From positions 82,723 through 146,722 of the forward strand of contig NZ_JAHZTC010000013.1 of assembly GCF_019599265.1 (NCBI RefSeq): 64,000 nt of DNA, in the 5' to 3' direction. This DNA comes from Pontibacter sp. HSC-14F20 (GTDB lineage: Bacteria; Bacteroidota; Bacteroidia; Cytophagales; Hymenobacteraceae). The translations under genes were made by a program, and so were the position numbers. The notes below the pieces were generated by a model. The model did not search any database, was not told the DNA's origin, and saw only the letters and a list, made by a program, of their open reading frames with translations. Numbering within the stretch: the stretch's first letter is position 1; the number at the start of each line of letters is the position of its first letter. This document shows, one piece after another, positions 51,734 through 59,168 of the stretch.

Positions 51734-52591
51734 TCAGGCCTTCCTTGAAAAGTAAGTAGCTCCCACACTTGCCGCAATAACACAGCTGATAGATGCCCAC
51801 TGTGTCAGGCTCAGGTATTCTTCCAGAAACAACAACCCGGAGAGAGCGGCAAAAGCCGGATGCAGACTCATCAGGATGCCAAAGGTTTTGGGAGGAAGTT
51901 GCCGCAATGCGCTTATTTCCAACGTGTAAGGTATAGCACTGGTCAGGAGCGCAACAGCCAGCCCGATTAAGAGCAGCTCCCCGTTTAGAGCGGCTAAGTC
52001 ACCACTGAAAATACCGATAGGCAGTACAAAAATGGTGGCAAAGAGCATTCCTATACCTACCGCATCGCCGCCTTCCATCACTTTCGAAACCTTCCCGCCC
52101 AGTACAATATAACCAGCCCACAGTGCTCCGGCTCCTATCGCCAGCAAAGCGCCTATTAAGTCCACATTATTGTTTTGCCAGGGAGCAATCAGGGCTATTC
52201 CTATACCTGCCAGCAGCACCCAAAGCAGATCCAGCAGTTTTCTTGAACCCAGCAAGGCCAGTACAAGGGGACCTGTAAACTCAAGGGTAACACCCAGACC
52301 CAGCGGTATACGCTTGATGGCAAAGTAGAAAACCAGGTTCATGGCACCCAGGCAGGTGCCGTAAGCCAGGCAGTACAACCATTGCTGCCTGGTTACTTTA
52401 AAGAGGTTGGTTCTAAAGACAGCCAGTAAGATTAGTGTAGCAAAGCCGATCCGCAACGAGGCCGTACCACTGGCGCCTAAAACCGGAAACAGGTGCTTGG
52501 CAATAGAAGCCCCGCCCTGCACACTGATCATGGCCAGCAGAACGGCAGGTATAGCCGGTATCAGTATTTTCTTATTTGATAAGTTTATCAC
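51734..52591 (-). CDS. EamA/RhtA-type exporter
   Basis: A 285-residue drug/metabolite transporter with ten membrane helices in two EamA repeats. AIPAVLLAMISVQGGASIAKHLF at the start and RIPLGLGVTLEFTGPLVLALL near 95 match RhtA, the threonine/homoserine exporter; RQLPPKTFGILMSLHPAFAALSGLLF marks the second repeat. The substrate is unproven. The gene is convergent with the DUF417 gene. Confidence 0.87.
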   Translation of the reverse strand: MINLSNKKILIPAIPAVLLAMISVQGGASIAKHLFPVLGASGTASLRIGFATLILLAVFRTNLFKVTRQQWLYCLAYGTCLGAMNLVFYFAIKRIPLGLGVTLEFTGPLVLALLGSRKLLDLLWVLLAGIGIALIAPWQNNNVDLIGALLAIGAGALWAGYIVLGGKVSKVMEGGDAVGIGMLFATIFVLPIGIFSGDLAALNGELLLIGLAVALLTSAIPYTLEISALRQLPPKTFGILMSLHPAFAALSGLLFLEEYLSLTQWASISCVIAASVGATYFSRKA

Positions 52592-53120
52592 TGTTCAGAT
52601 TATATCAAATGCAATTAGACTTCAATGGAAAACCTTGTAAGCCGACGGCCCGCAAAACAACCTTAACCTCCGGGTTAGCTACTCCAAAGTATGGATAGGC
52701 TGAGAAAGCCAGGTATATTCAGAAGGCCAAAATCCTCCACATCTATTTCCGCATACAATATTAAGCAGAGGTGATATCAGATTTTCTTTTTCCTCGGAAT
52801 TTATTGACCTGCCACGCTAAGAACTGCCAAAAGCACCTCATCATTCCTTCAACAGACTTAATTGAATTAAAGTGGTACAATGCTTCATTTAAATAGCTTG
52901 GGTGTCTGGAGTCTCTATACCTTTCCCGACGTTTACTTTCACATGATTTGTGTTACAGGTATAGCCGTGCCCAGCATATGATCAATTATTAGTTATTGAG
53001 TCTTAATTACCAGGTAATGAATTAGTTGTAATAGGTAGCCTTTGGAATGTATTGCAACTAAATAGGATGAAGTTGGTATATATAATGATTGGTTTTTTGT
53101 AAAACTTAAATGAAAAATAT
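52592..53120. other. 529-base spacer upstream of the DUF937-OmpA gene
   Basis: No gene is evident on either strand. It is AT-rich towards the right end and holds CTATACC near 52915, ACAGGTATAG near 52958 and a short TAACC/GTTA hairpin near 52662-52676. A T-run followed by GTAAAACTTAAATG lies just before the DUF937 start. No consensus promoter was recognised. Confidence 0.5.
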
Positions 53121-54386
53121 ATGGCAGATTTGCTCGAGTCGTTGCGCGGATTTATATCCCCGGACCTCATATCAAGAACCAGCAGCGAGTTAGGCGAGAG
53201 TGAGCCTGCAACTGCAAAAGCGTTTGGCGGTATATTACCTGCCTTGTTAGGTGGTTTGGTCAACCGCACGTCCGACCCGGGCGCCATGGGGTCTATCTAT
53301 AACCTGATCCGGGGGAGTGACAGCGGGTTATTATCAAATGTTGCCAACACTATGCCGGGAGCTCCCGGAAGCACTATGCCCGCCGGTAACCAGTTCCTGT
53401 CCGAGATATTTGGCAATAACCTGGGAGGAGTCAGCAATACGCTCAGTAATTTTGCTGGTATAAAGTCTACATCGGTGTCTGCCATACTTGGTTATCTGGC
53501 TCCTTTAGTGTTAGGCTTTCTGGGAAAAAAGACCCACGATGAAGAACTAGACGAAGCCGGGTTAAGCAGCTACCTCAACAGCCAGAAATCAAGTATAATG
53601 AGTGCGCTTCCTGCTGGTTTAGGTAGCATTCTGGGCTTAGGAGGTGCAGGAGCCGCCGCTGCTGCAGCTGCACCAAAATTTGAGCGACCAGTACAGGCAC
53701 CTGCTGCCGAAAGAGTGCCTCCTGCAGCTGCTGCACCTGCCAGGAAAACGAACTGGTTTTTGCCCTTGCTGTTAGGTATAGGAGCATTGCTGCTGGTTTT
53801 GTTCGGACTCCGAAATTGTGATGATGATAAGGACACAAATGTTGATACAGTGACTACGGAGCCTGTAACCACACAAGAAACAACTGTTACGACGGATGAA
53901 GATACTGCCATGGCAGTTGATGGGAACGCTGCATTTACAGAAAGGGAGATTCCGGGAGGTGTTGTGCTTAACATTCCTCCAAATGGTATCGAAAGTAAGC
54001 TGGTTGCATTTATTGAGGACGAGAATAAGGCGCCCGATAAAACAAGCTGGTTCAGTTTCGATCGCTTGCACTTTGACACCGGTAGCGCCCGCATAAAACC
54101 TGAATCGCAGGAGCAGATTGACAATATCGCGAAGGTACTAAAAGCCTATCCACAGGTTAACATTAAAATAGGAGGCTATACTGATAATGTAGGCCAACCA
54201 GCGGCTAACCTCAAACTTTCGCAGGAAAGAGCACAGGCTGTGATGGCTGCTATTCAGAAATTAGGTATAGATGCCAGCCGTCTGGACGCAGAAGGGTATG
54301 GCGAGCAGCACCCTGTTGCAGACAATACCACAGAGCAGGGCCGTGCCCAGAACCGGCGTATCGATGTATTAGTAACTAAGAAATAA
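53121..54386 (+). CDS. DUF937 and OmpA-domain protein
   Basis: A 421-residue protein. DUF937 (about 1-165) has SRTSSELGESEPATAKAFGG and LLGGLVNRTSDPGA. An Ala/Pro-rich linker follows, then one membrane helix (about 211-230, NWFLPLLLGIGALLLVLFGL), a Thr-rich spacer, and a C-terminal OmpA peptidoglycan-binding domain (about 310-421) with LHFDTGSARI, GYTDNVGQPAANLKLSQERA and GRAQNRRIDV. The DUF937 part should be cytosolic and the OmpA part periplasmic. Common in Bacteroidota, possibly in envelope maintenance. It is the last gene with normal chromosomal character before the integrated element. Confidence 0.88.
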   Translation: MADLLESLRGFISPDLISRTSSELGESEPATAKAFGGILPALLGGLVNRTSDPGAMGSIYNLIRGSDSGLLSNVANTMPGAPGSTMPAGNQFLSEIFGNNLGGVSNTLSNFAGIKSTSVSAILGYLAPLVLGFLGKKTHDEELDEAGLSSYLNSQKSSIMSALPAGLGSILGLGGAGAAAAAAAPKFERPVQAPAAERVPPAAAAPARKTNWFLPLLLGIGALLLVLFGLRNCDDDKDTNVDTVTTEPVTTQETTVTTDEDTAMAVDGNAAFTEREIPGGVVLNIPPNGIESKLVAFIEDENKAPDKTSWFSFDRLHFDTGSARIKPESQEQIDNIAKVLKAYPQVNIKIGGYTDNVGQPAANLKLSQERAQAVMAAIQKLGIDASRLDAEGYGEQHPVADNTTEQGRAQNRRIDVLVTKK

Positions 54387-54424
54387 GTTACCGTAAATCA
54401 ACTTATTAAGCATTGGCATAACAT

Positions 54425-54461
54425 AAAAAAGCTGCTCCATCTGATATGAAGCGGCTTTTTT
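54425..54461 (+). terminator. Terminator of the DUF937-OmpA gene
   Basis: A 12-bp stem (AAAAAAGCTGCT at 54425-54436, AGCGGCTTTTTT at 54450-54461, one G-T pair) has a 13-base loop and a T-run. Confidence 0.8.
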
Positions 54462-54561
54462 ACTGTAGTAGTCCGTAGGGAAACACAATATGCTAAAAAC
54501 AACTAACAACAACTTAAAAAACCTTGTCTGGAGCATTTAAATGCACTTTGTGTTAGGTGTT

Positions 54562-54590
54562 GCTAGGTCATTTAAGGTGGTGTTAAAATA
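54562..54590 (+). repeat. Direct repeat copy 1 (GCTAGG-N12-GTGTTAAAATA), left of integrase
   Basis: The 29-base unit GCTAGG, 12 variable bases, GTGTTAAAATA recurs at 55954-55982 with identical ends and spacing (22 of 29 bases match). The copies flank the integrase gene and may be integrase-binding or attachment-related sites. Confidence 0.4.
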
Positions 54591-54604
54591 TATTTTGTTA
54601 CTTT

Positions 54605-54636
54605 TTTGTTACTCTCAATTGCTTTTGGTACGTTTG
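54605..54636 (+). promoter_or_regulatory. Integrase promoter with overlapping TGTTAC pair
   Basis: TTTG at 54605-54608, a 20-base spacer and TACGTTTG at 54629-54636 form the best match to the Bacteroidota consensus in the window, 40 bases before the integrase ATG. Two TGTTAC words (54596-54601 and 54607-54612) straddle the -33 box; the same word recurs in phased groups at 59.87-61.59 kb. Confidence 0.7.
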
Positions 54637-54676
54637 ATCGTCTGCAAAAAAGACTGAAAATAATCCAACGATAACA

Positions 54677-55873
54677 ATGGCAAATCCCTCTACTGCAACA
54701 GCCCCTGAGAAGGCTTCCAAGACCCGTGTGCTTGTCAAAGGAAAGCTGGTCAAGCTCCGTGCCCGTCAATTGCCAGCGGGTGGCGAATCGCTTTATTTAG
54801 ATTATAACCACAACGGCAAACGCAAGTACGACTTCTTAGGTATCCACCTGCTCGAGACTCCTAAAACAAGTCTGGAGCGGCAGCAAAACAAAGATAATCA
54901 ATTACTGGCCGAACGCATGCGCTCCGAGCGGGAATTGGACCTATCTAAAAACACGCTGATCGTAAAAGCGTCGGTGCAGCGCAAAGCTAACTTTCTTTTG
55001 TACCTGGATGAATTCACAGAAGCCTATCCTAAAAAGGATGCCCGGGTGATCAAGGCCATGGCCACCAAGTTCAAAAAGTTTATTGGCGAGCCGGAGCTGC
55101 TGCCCTTCTCAGATGTGACGGTGCGGTTATGCCAGCGCTTTCGCATGCACCTGGACCAGACGTGCTCAGGCTCTACGCCCTATAACTACTTTAAAAAATT
55201 CCGCAAAGTCTTAAAGCAAGCCATGAAAGACGGCATCATCGGGCAGAACCCGGCTGAAGATGTAGAGAACCGGTATGTAGAAGGAATTGAGAAAGCGGTG
55301 CTGACCACACAGGAGATACAGAAAATGGCTAATGTGGAGTGTTACCTTCCAGAAGTAAAGCGCGCCTTTCTCTTTAGCTGCGTGACAGGCCTTAGGTTTT
55401 GCGATGTGAACGAGCTGGAATGGAAGTCTATCTCGGGCAATGTGATGCGGGTAAAGCAGCAGAAGACAAGCAAAGATGTGGTCGTAAACCTGAACACCAC
55501 AGCCATGAAGCTGTTAGGAGAGCGGCCCAAACCCACAGTGAAGGTGACAGGCAAAAAAGCTTGAAAAGACGCCAGTAAAGAACCCGTGAAAGAAACCAGT
55601 CCGGTTAATCAGAAAATCTTTAACCTTCCCTCAAGCAACACATGTGGCAAGCATTTACAAAATTGGGCAGACAAAGCAGAAATTCATAAGAAAGTAACCT
55701 GGCACTGCGCACGCCACTCGTTTGGCACCAACCTGCTGATTACGGGGGCGGATGTGCGCTCTGTTTCGGGCCTTCTTGGGCACTCAAGCCTTGTTGAAAC
55801 GCAAAAGTATGTCAGACTGGTAGAGTCCCTGAAAGAAAAAGCAGTAGATAACCTGCCTGAGATTGTGTTTTAA
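54677..55873 (+). pseudogene. Tyrosine recombinase (phage-type integrase) interrupted by an in-frame TGA
   Basis: The reading frame spans 398 codons but has a TGA at 55562-55564 (codon 296); coding resumes in the same frame without a shift. The N-terminal arm and SAM-like core-binding domains (about 90-200) are followed by the catalytic domain. R240 (TGLRFCDV) lies before the stop. H343-x-x-R346 (WHCARHSF), H369 (LLGHSS) and nucleophile Y378 (QKYVRL) lie after it. Every catalytic residue is conserved, so the stop is recent, an assembly error, or read through. The type is that of Bacteroidota mobile elements; it is preceded by a good promoter and followed by a terminator. Confidence 0.85.
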
Positions 55874-55902
55874 AGAACAGCTATTTTTCTCATTGACTTG
55901 TG

Positions 55903-55934
55903 AGCCTAACCGATACTTCGGTTAGGCTTTTTTT
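55903..55934 (+). terminator. Terminator after the integrase
   Basis: A perfect 11-bp stem (AGCCTAACCGA at 55903-55913 and its complement at 55918-55928) has the loop TACT and a run of eight T. Confidence 0.9.
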
Positions 55935-55953
55935 ATTTTCAGGCATACAGCAG

Positions 55954-55982
55954 GCTAGGCTAAGTCAGGATGTGTTAAAATA
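55954..55982 (+). repeat. Direct repeat copy 2 (GCTAGG-N12-GTGTTAAAATA), right of integrase
   Basis: Partner of the unit at 54562-54590, lying 20 bases after the integrase terminator. The same 6-base and 11-base ends are separated by exactly 12 bases. Confidence 0.4.
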
Positions 55983-56056
55983 GGATATAAATAAGTTTGT
56001 GACTAGGGGAAGTATTTTGAAAAAGTAAGTGATACTTAAGCGGCAATATTTAAGAG

Positions 56057-56106
56057 ATGTTGCTCAATGTTGCTCAATGCTGCTCAATGTTGCTCAATGC
56101 TGCTCA
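56057..56106 (+). repeat. Five tandem 10-bp repeats (ATGYTGCTCA)
   Basis: Five uninterrupted copies of ATGTTGCTCA or ATGCTGCTCA, one helical turn each, lie between the integrase and the excisionase-like gene. Copies 1, 2 and 4 read T and copies 3 and 5 read C at the fourth base. Position beside replication genes suggests an iteron-like protein-binding array or origin. A short frame reads through it but looks spurious. Confidence 0.65.
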
Positions 56107-56325
56107 CGCGCATTGGAAGGCGCTGTTTTGAAAAAGCTTTCACATACCTTTGAATTGTTCAGAAAGGGACTTCCCAGGGCATGTTGTTGTAAAAGCAAGC
56201 TTTCTATTCTTAAGGCGAATGCTAGACAATCACGATGTGGGAAGAACGTGTCCCTGGCCACTACCTCTCTCTCTGCGGAATCAATTATGTAAACCTATTT
56301 TCTAACCCTTTAAAATTGTACTTTT

Positions 56326-56622
56326 ATGGAAAATCTATTACAAGAGCTCCTTGCTATCAAGTGCATCCTGCTGTCGCAGGGGATGTACAACAAGGAGTAT
56401 TTTACTGTCCCGGAAGCGGCGCTTTATACAGACCTCTCGGAAGACGCAATTTACAAACTCATTTCTGCTCGTAAGCTACGTCACAGTAAACCCAATGGCA
56501 AGCGGATCTACATCAAACGCGCGGCTTGTGATGCGTACATGTCTCAGAACACCGTACGTACGCTGGACGAGATTAATCAGGAAGCCACCCTTCGTGTAAA
56601 CAAGAAAGGCGGGAAATGGTAA
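56326..56622 (+). CDS. Excisionase-like helix-turn-helix protein
   Basis: A 98-residue protein. A MerR/excisionase-type winged HTH occupies about 25-75: YFTVPEAALYTDLSEDAIYK followed by LISARKLRHSKPNGKRIYIKR and the DAYM ending typical of HTH_17 domains. In Bacteroidota elements such proteins act as excision directionality factors or small regulators. Its end overlaps the next gene by 7 bases, so it is the first gene of a module including the replication protein and ATPase. Confidence 0.85.
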   Translation: MENLLQELLAIKCILLSQGMYNKEYFTVPEAALYTDLSEDAIYKLISARKLRHSKPNGKRIYIKRAACDAYMSQNTVRTLDEINQEATLRVNKKGGKW

Positions 56623-57353
56623 TGGTAAAACTTCCTAAAAACAATTCAGTCGTTCCTTATTCTTTCCGATTTAATAAGCTTCTGAATGCAAATGAAAAGC
56701 TGCTACTGGCAGAAATCAAACTACTGTGTGGGCGTAACGGTCACTGCTGGCCAAAGAACCGGTACTTTGCCGAACTCTTTAACAGGTGTCCAAAGACTAT
56801 ATCTCGCTGGCTTAAGAAGCTGGAAAAACTAGGCTTTATCCGCATCGAGTTCAACCGTTTGCAGTGTGATCGGAGAGACATCTATTTTTTGTCTCTACCC
56901 GGGACAAATGTGGGAGAGGGGGGAGACAATTCTGCTCCGGGGGAAGGACAAAAGTGTCCTCCTCTATATAATAAGAATGATAAAAGTAATGATAACAGAA
57001 ATGAAGAGAGAGAAAGGAAGTTAAACTCTCGCTCGGTGGTGGTAGATAATTCTTCTTCATTTTCTAAAATGGCTACGCCTAGTGTGGAAGAAGTTAAAGA
57101 CTACATTTCCTCCTTGTTTTCAGAAACTACACCAACAATACGACCTGCAGATGTAGCCCTAAAGTTTCACAACTATTATTCTGCCAAAGGCTGGAAAATG
57201 GGAAGTTCTAAAATGGAAGATTGGCGCGCTGGTGTCAAAAACTGGATTTCTAAAATAGATCAATTCGAAAAAAATGACAACAGACACAACCAACCTGGCG
57301 TCGCTGCTGGCCGAGGGCGCATGGCGCATCTGCGGGTCGGTGGGCGCGGTTAA
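56616..57353 (+). CDS. DnaD-like replication protein with N-terminal winged helix
   Basis: A 245-residue protein, or 243 if ATG 56622 is used. The N-terminal winged helix (about 10-95) has LNANEKLLLAEIKLL, FAELFNRCPKTISRWLKKLE and GFIRIEF. A low-complexity linker rich in Asn, Arg and Glu follows. The C-terminal segment (about 165-230) with ADVALKFHNYYSAKGWKMG and MEDWRAGVKNWI matches the DnaD/DnaT-type domain that binds DNA and recruits helicase. It overlaps the ATPase gene by 80 bases. I infer a replication initiator or helicase-recruiting protein of an integrated plasmid-like element. Confidence 0.75.
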   Translation: MVMVKLPKNNSVVPYSFRFNKLLNANEKLLLAEIKLLCGRNGHCWPKNRYFAELFNRCPKTISRWLKKLEKLGFIRIEFNRLQCDRRDIYFLSLPGTNVGEGGDNSAPGEGQKCPPLYNKNDKSNDNRNEERERKLNSRSVVVDNSSSFSKMATPSVEEVKDYISSLFSETTPTIRPADVALKFHNYYSAKGWKMGSSKMEDWRAGVKNWISKIDQFEKNDNRHNQPGVAAGRGRMAHLRVGGRG

Positions 57354-57984
57354 ACCATACCCTTGGGTAGATCCCAATCAGCTGTACTTTTACCTTATTA
57401 ATGGAATACAGTTAGATAAATGGAATCGCACGCCTATTCAACAGCTGGCAGCCTACTTTTCAGGAGATGTGGCGGCCATGGAAAAAATGGGAATTGATGC
57501 AGGTAAGAATCTTTACCTACATGGACCCACGGGATGTGGTAAAAGCTCTATAATGGACAAGTTATGGAGGTTTAGAAACTTCACAAAACTAGAAGCAAAG
57601 ATACTAGCTGGTAAGGTGGTGGAGTCAGGCTTTACACCTCTCTATCAATATGGTTTAGGCATAGGCATGCACAACACGAATGGGCTTCCCCCAGAATTGT
57701 TTATTGATGATGTTGGATGGGAGCCGACCGTCAATCATAAAGGAACAGTGATAGAAGTAATGGACGAAATGTTTTGCCACAGGGAAAAAGCTTTCAACCA
57801 GTATAGTATCAGAACGATCCTGGTTTCTAACAATCCGCCAGAACAGGTACTACCGGATTATGGGGATCGATCCTATTCCCGTCTTGCCCACTATAACATC
57901 ATCAGTTTTCCAGAAGGTGGACCCAATCGCCGGTTGCTAAAGAAGATAGAGCTCGTAACAGGACCTAAAATTTATGTGCCATGA
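57274..57984 (+). CDS. DnaC/IstB-like AAA+ ATPase, probable helicase loader
   Basis: A 236-residue P-loop ATPase. Walker A is GPTGCGKSS (84-92), Walker B is LFIDDVG near 143, and a sensor-like RTILVSNNPPEQ lies near 186, followed by YSRLAHYNIISFP. This order resembles DnaC and IstB ATP-binding proteins. With the DnaD-like protein it would load a replicative helicase onto the element's origin. The start lies inside the previous gene (80-base overlap), and its stop overlaps the next start (ATGA), implying tight co-translation. Confidence 0.8.
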   Translation: MTTDTTNLASLLAEGAWRICGSVGAVKPYPWVDPNQLYFYLINGIQLDKWNRTPIQQLAAYFSGDVAAMEKMGIDAGKNLYLHGPTGCGKSSIMDKLWRFRNFTKLEAKILAGKVVESGFTPLYQYGLGIGMHNTNGLPPELFIDDVGWEPTVNHKGTVIEVMDEMFCHREKAFNQYSIRTILVSNNPPEQVLPDYGDRSYSRLAHYNIISFPEGGPNRRLLKKIELVTGPKIYVP

Positions 57985-58466
57985 AAAAGAAAGCAGACCC
58001 TACTATACCCATCGCCAGCCGCATTGATACTTATACCAATGCCCAGTTACTTAGAGGAGCGGCCTCCATGGAGATGAGTAGGTCACAATACGTTGCTCAT
58101 GTGCTTACCAGAAACTTAAGAGGCAAGACCTCCCAAAAGATGCAGGAGCGCTTGGTTGAGCTAACCCAGCAGTTGGAAACGTTGCAACAGCAAGTAAAGG
58201 ATGAGATTGGAGCCATCTGGAAACAGGAACCGTTCGCTTCTTTTCTACAAAAGCTACTGCACAACGACAAGGTGCTAGCAGCGCTTTATACAACTTATTC
58301 TGAAACTCCATTCCCAACGGAAATGCGGAATGCTCACAACTTCTACCCGGGTATTTTCTTAACAGGTGGCAGGGAAGGAGACAAAGTTTTTCATCTGACA
58401 GGCACTTATGGCTGGGCCTATACCGATGAAAAGAAGTCACATGTTATGATCAAGAAACGAAACTGA
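57981..58466 (+). CDS. Hypothetical protein of the element, possible ribbon-helix-helix N-terminus
   Basis: A 161-residue soluble protein. The first 50 residues (PIASRIDTYTNAQLLRGAA, MEMSRSQYVAHVLTRNLRG) have the strand-helix-helix feel of ribbon-helix-helix DNA-binding proteins of mobile elements. A coiled-coil-like stretch follows (about 55-75), then a mixed C-terminal half. Coupled to the ATPase by ATGA overlap. It could be a mobilisation accessory or regulator; no relaxase is seen in the window. Confidence 0.6.
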   Translation: MKKKADPTIPIASRIDTYTNAQLLRGAASMEMSRSQYVAHVLTRNLRGKTSQKMQERLVELTQQLETLQQQVKDEIGAIWKQEPFASFLQKLLHNDKVLAALYTTYSETPFPTEMRNAHNFYPGIFLTGGREGDKVFHLTGTYGWAYTDEKKSHVMIKKRN

Positions 58467-58468
58467 CC

Positions 58469-58654
58469 ATGGAAGAATTTGATATAGAACTCACGCTAGC
58501 AGACGTTGAGTTTGAACCTCTCGAAGTGAGTGAAACTGGGTTTTCTGGATTGACTTTGTTTCTCGGCTTTGTAGCCCTACTTGTTTTAGGCTTGCTACTC
58601 TACAATACGTTGAAGCAAGAGCCACTCCGAAAGAAAACACCTTTAATTCAATAG
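58469..58654 (+). CDS. Small single-helix membrane protein
   Basis: A 61-residue protein: an acidic N-terminus (EFDIELTLADVEFEPLEVSE), one membrane helix (about 27-44, LTLFLGFVALLVLGLLLY) and a basic tail. It starts 2 bases after the previous stop and is the last gene of this module, ending at a strong hairpin. Function unknown. Confidence 0.6.
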   Translation: MEEFDIELTLADVEFEPLEVSETGFSGLTLFLGFVALLVLGLLLYNTLKQEPLRKKTPLIQ

Positions 58655-58666
58655 TCCCCACTCATG

Positions 58667-58712
58667 CTAAAACAAGAACAGGATGCTAAGCGGCATCCTG
58701 TTCTTGTTTTAG
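58667..58712. terminator. Bidirectional terminator with 20-bp perfect stem
   Basis: Arms at 58667-58686 and 58693-58712 are perfectly complementary (CTAAAACAAGAACAGGATGC and complement) with a 6-base loop TAAGCG. It lies between convergent genes and serves both. Confidence 0.85.
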
Positions 58713-58718
58713 AGCTGA

Positions 58719-59168
58719 TTAGAGTTGACGGTATTTGTTTAGCTGACTTAGTAAAGTATTGATCGATTCTCTTTGTGCCTCCATTTGTTCCCGCGCACGA
58801 TTTAAGCTAGCATTCATCTGTTGCCACTCACTAGATTGCCGCATGTCTACTAGAATTGCTTGACGAAGGGCATTTGATGCAGCCAGCTTTTCGCGTAGTT
58901 TTTCGACAATATCTTTTTGTTTCTGATTATCTAGACGCAATTGGAGGTTCTCTTTCCTTAGTTCCTCTTTCGATTTGGTTAAAACACCGTTGAGGTATTT
59001 CTGTTCATCCAGTTCAGACTGTAGTATGCCGATTTCATTTAGGTAGGGCTGACCTTTTGCTTGAAGTCGCTTTAATTCATTTTCCAGCAACACGATTCTC
59101 TGGAAGTATCGAATTTCTTTTGATTCCAATACAGGTTCCTCTGTATTTAAATCGCGCGTTGTTTCCAT
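58719..59168 (-). CDS. Coiled-coil protein, unknown function
   Basis: A 149-residue, highly charged protein predicted to be almost wholly alpha-helical coiled coil (about 18-145), with heptads such as RIVLLENELKRLQAKG and RKENLQLRLDNQKQKDIVEK. There is no membrane segment or known domain. It is convergent with the element's replication module and shares its terminator, so it probably belongs to the same element. A TGTTAC word lies just before its start (59170-59175). Confidence 0.65.
   Translation of the reverse strand: METTRDLNTEEPVLESKEIRYFQRIVLLENELKRLQAKGQPYLNEIGILQSELDEQKYLNGVLTKSKEELRKENLQLRLDNQKQKDIVEKLREKLAASNALRQAILVDMRQSSEWQQMNASLNRAREQMEAQRESINTLLSQLNKYRQL

Larger units (their letters stand above)
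55874..56325. other. Spacer between integrase and excisionase-like gene
   Basis: 452 bases holding the integrase terminator, the second GCTAGG/GTGTTAAAATA repeat and the 10-bp tandem array, and otherwise AT-rich DNA. This is the expected place for an excision or replication control region of the element. No convincing gene is present. Confidence 0.55.

Noticed and set aside
54387..54676. tRNA attachment site for the integrase
   Set aside because: No cloverleaf or tRNA 3' end could be seen next to the integrase; the attachment site remains unknown.
55562..55564. Selenocysteine or programmed readthrough at the integrase TGA
   Set aside because: No suitable hairpin was seen directly after the TGA and tyrosine recombinases do not use selenocysteine; a point mutation or error is simpler.
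56057..56106. CRISPR array
   Set aside because: Units are 10 bp with no spacers and no cas genes are nearby.
56029..56292. A short frame reading through the 10-bp tandem repeats
   Set aside because: GTG start, Cys-rich repeated peptide produced by the DNA repeat, and no family; more likely a binding array than a gene.
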